Source of the DNA: Candidatus Hodarchaeota archaeon
GTDB taxonomy: Archaea; Asgardarchaeota; Heimdallarchaeia; Hodarchaeales; YT1-057
DNA: 6,659 nucleotides
NCBI GenBank assembly: GCA_016839955.1
Contig: JAEOTI010000247.1
Coordinates: 1-6,659, forward strand
Direction of reading: 5' to 3'
Below the pieces are notes generated by a model that made no database searches, had not been told where the DNA came from, and saw only the letters and a list, made by a program, of their open reading frames with translations. The translations under genes and the position numbers were made by a program. This document shows, one piece after another, positions 6,394-6,659 of this stretch (the stretch's first letter is position 1; each line of letters opens with the position of its first letter).

Positions 6394-6460
6394 ATTGTTT
6401 TCTTCTTAAAAAAAGAAAGCTCGATTAAGGTGGATTTTGTTTTGTTTTAGATAGTTCTTT

Positions 6461-6659
6461 TCATGTAGATCGTAATTTCATTCTCTCTTCAGCAAATGCA
6501 ATCCATTGAGGAACCGTTGTAAGGTTTTGAGCTTTCTCTGCTGATTTGAATGCTTCAATAGCTTCTTCGTAATCTTCTAATGAACATAGGATTTTACCTA
6601 AAATATAACTGGAAAACAACCCTTCTTCTTCTGTCTGAAGGCGTAAGGCAGTTCTTACA
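6461..6659 (-). CDS. TPR-like protein, C-terminal part, truncated by window edge
   Basis: A 65-codon open frame runs from the window edge (first full codon 6658-6656) to a TGA at 6463-6461. The sequence YILGKILCSLEDYEEAIEAFKSAEKAQN (residues 18-45) has the tetratricopeptide spacing: small residue and Leu in helix A, a Y-E-E-A-I-E-A-F helix B, then A near the end. A closing helix (WIAFAEERMKLR) follows, like the capping helix of TPR arrays. The upstream part, and so the number of repeats and any partner domain, lies outside the window. TPRs mediate protein binding; no specific role can be read. A 79-nt gap with a T7 run at 6414-6408 separates it from the zinc-ribbon gene on the same strand; the T-run could end its transcript or the two may be cotranscribed. 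Confidence 0.75.
   Translation of the reverse strand, partial: VRTALRLQTEEEGLFSSYILGKILCSLEDYEEAIEAFKSAEKAQNLTTVPQWIAFAEERMKLRST

Noticed and set aside
6382..6460. Promoter for the zinc-ribbon gene
   Set aside because: The gap is AT-rich, but no BRE/TATA-like element sits at a sensible distance from the TTG start. The T7 run at 6414-6408 is as likely a weak termination signal.
1..6659. CRISPR array, insertion sequence, tRNA or rRNA
   Set aside because: No regularly spaced repeats, transposase-like frame, terminal inverted repeats, cloverleaf or rRNA-like stretch was seen on either strand by eye.

Overview
The window is AT-rich and looks archaeal. Every gene lies on the minus strand, so the biological order runs from high to low coordinates. 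Starts are often GTG or TTG behind strong Shine-Dalgarno (SD) sequences, and one intergenic gap holds an archaeal-looking BRE/TATA element. The complex I genes run A-B-C-D-H-I-J with no E, F or G between D and H, which is the layout of the archaeal 11-subunit type. A TTG-started protein that pairs an N-terminal double-CxxC zinc ribbon with a long coiled coil sits next to them. That style is common in Asgard archaea, so a Heimdallarchaeia-like source is my inference; the sequence itself proves only a probable archaeon.

Layout in transcription order: (1) 6659-6461, the C-terminus of a TPR-like protein, cut by the window edge. (2) 6381-4708, a large soluble zinc-ribbon/coiled-coil protein of unknown function. 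(3) 4707-4533, a 175-bp gap with an inverted repeat and T-rich stretch (possible terminator), then a candidate BRE/TATA with a 12-bp palindrome on its downstream edge. (4) 4532-1, a tightly packed respiratory operon: nuoA, nuoB, nuoC, nuoD, nuoH, nuoI and the first 53 codons of nuoJ. It continues past the window, presumably into nuoK/L/M/N.

How the genes work together: NuoB, C, D and I form the peripheral arm. NuoI and NuoB carry Fe-S clusters that pass electrons to a quinone site made by NuoB, NuoD and NuoH. NuoA, H and J belong to the membrane arm, which couples the reaction to proton (or sodium) translocation. The NADH-oxidising module is not encoded here, so the electron donor (ferredoxin or another partner) is open.

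Genes within the operon overlap or nearly touch, and most SDs lie inside the end of the preceding gene. This moves the likely starts of nuoC, nuoD and nuoH downstream of the longest reading frame. I found no wholly new system. The points most worth a second look are a non-canonical second 4Fe-4S motif in NuoI, loss of the conserved FDxE glutamate in NuoA, a cysteine in the normally Gly/Ala position of the NuoD HRGxEK motif, and the uncharacterised zinc-ribbon protein beside the operon.
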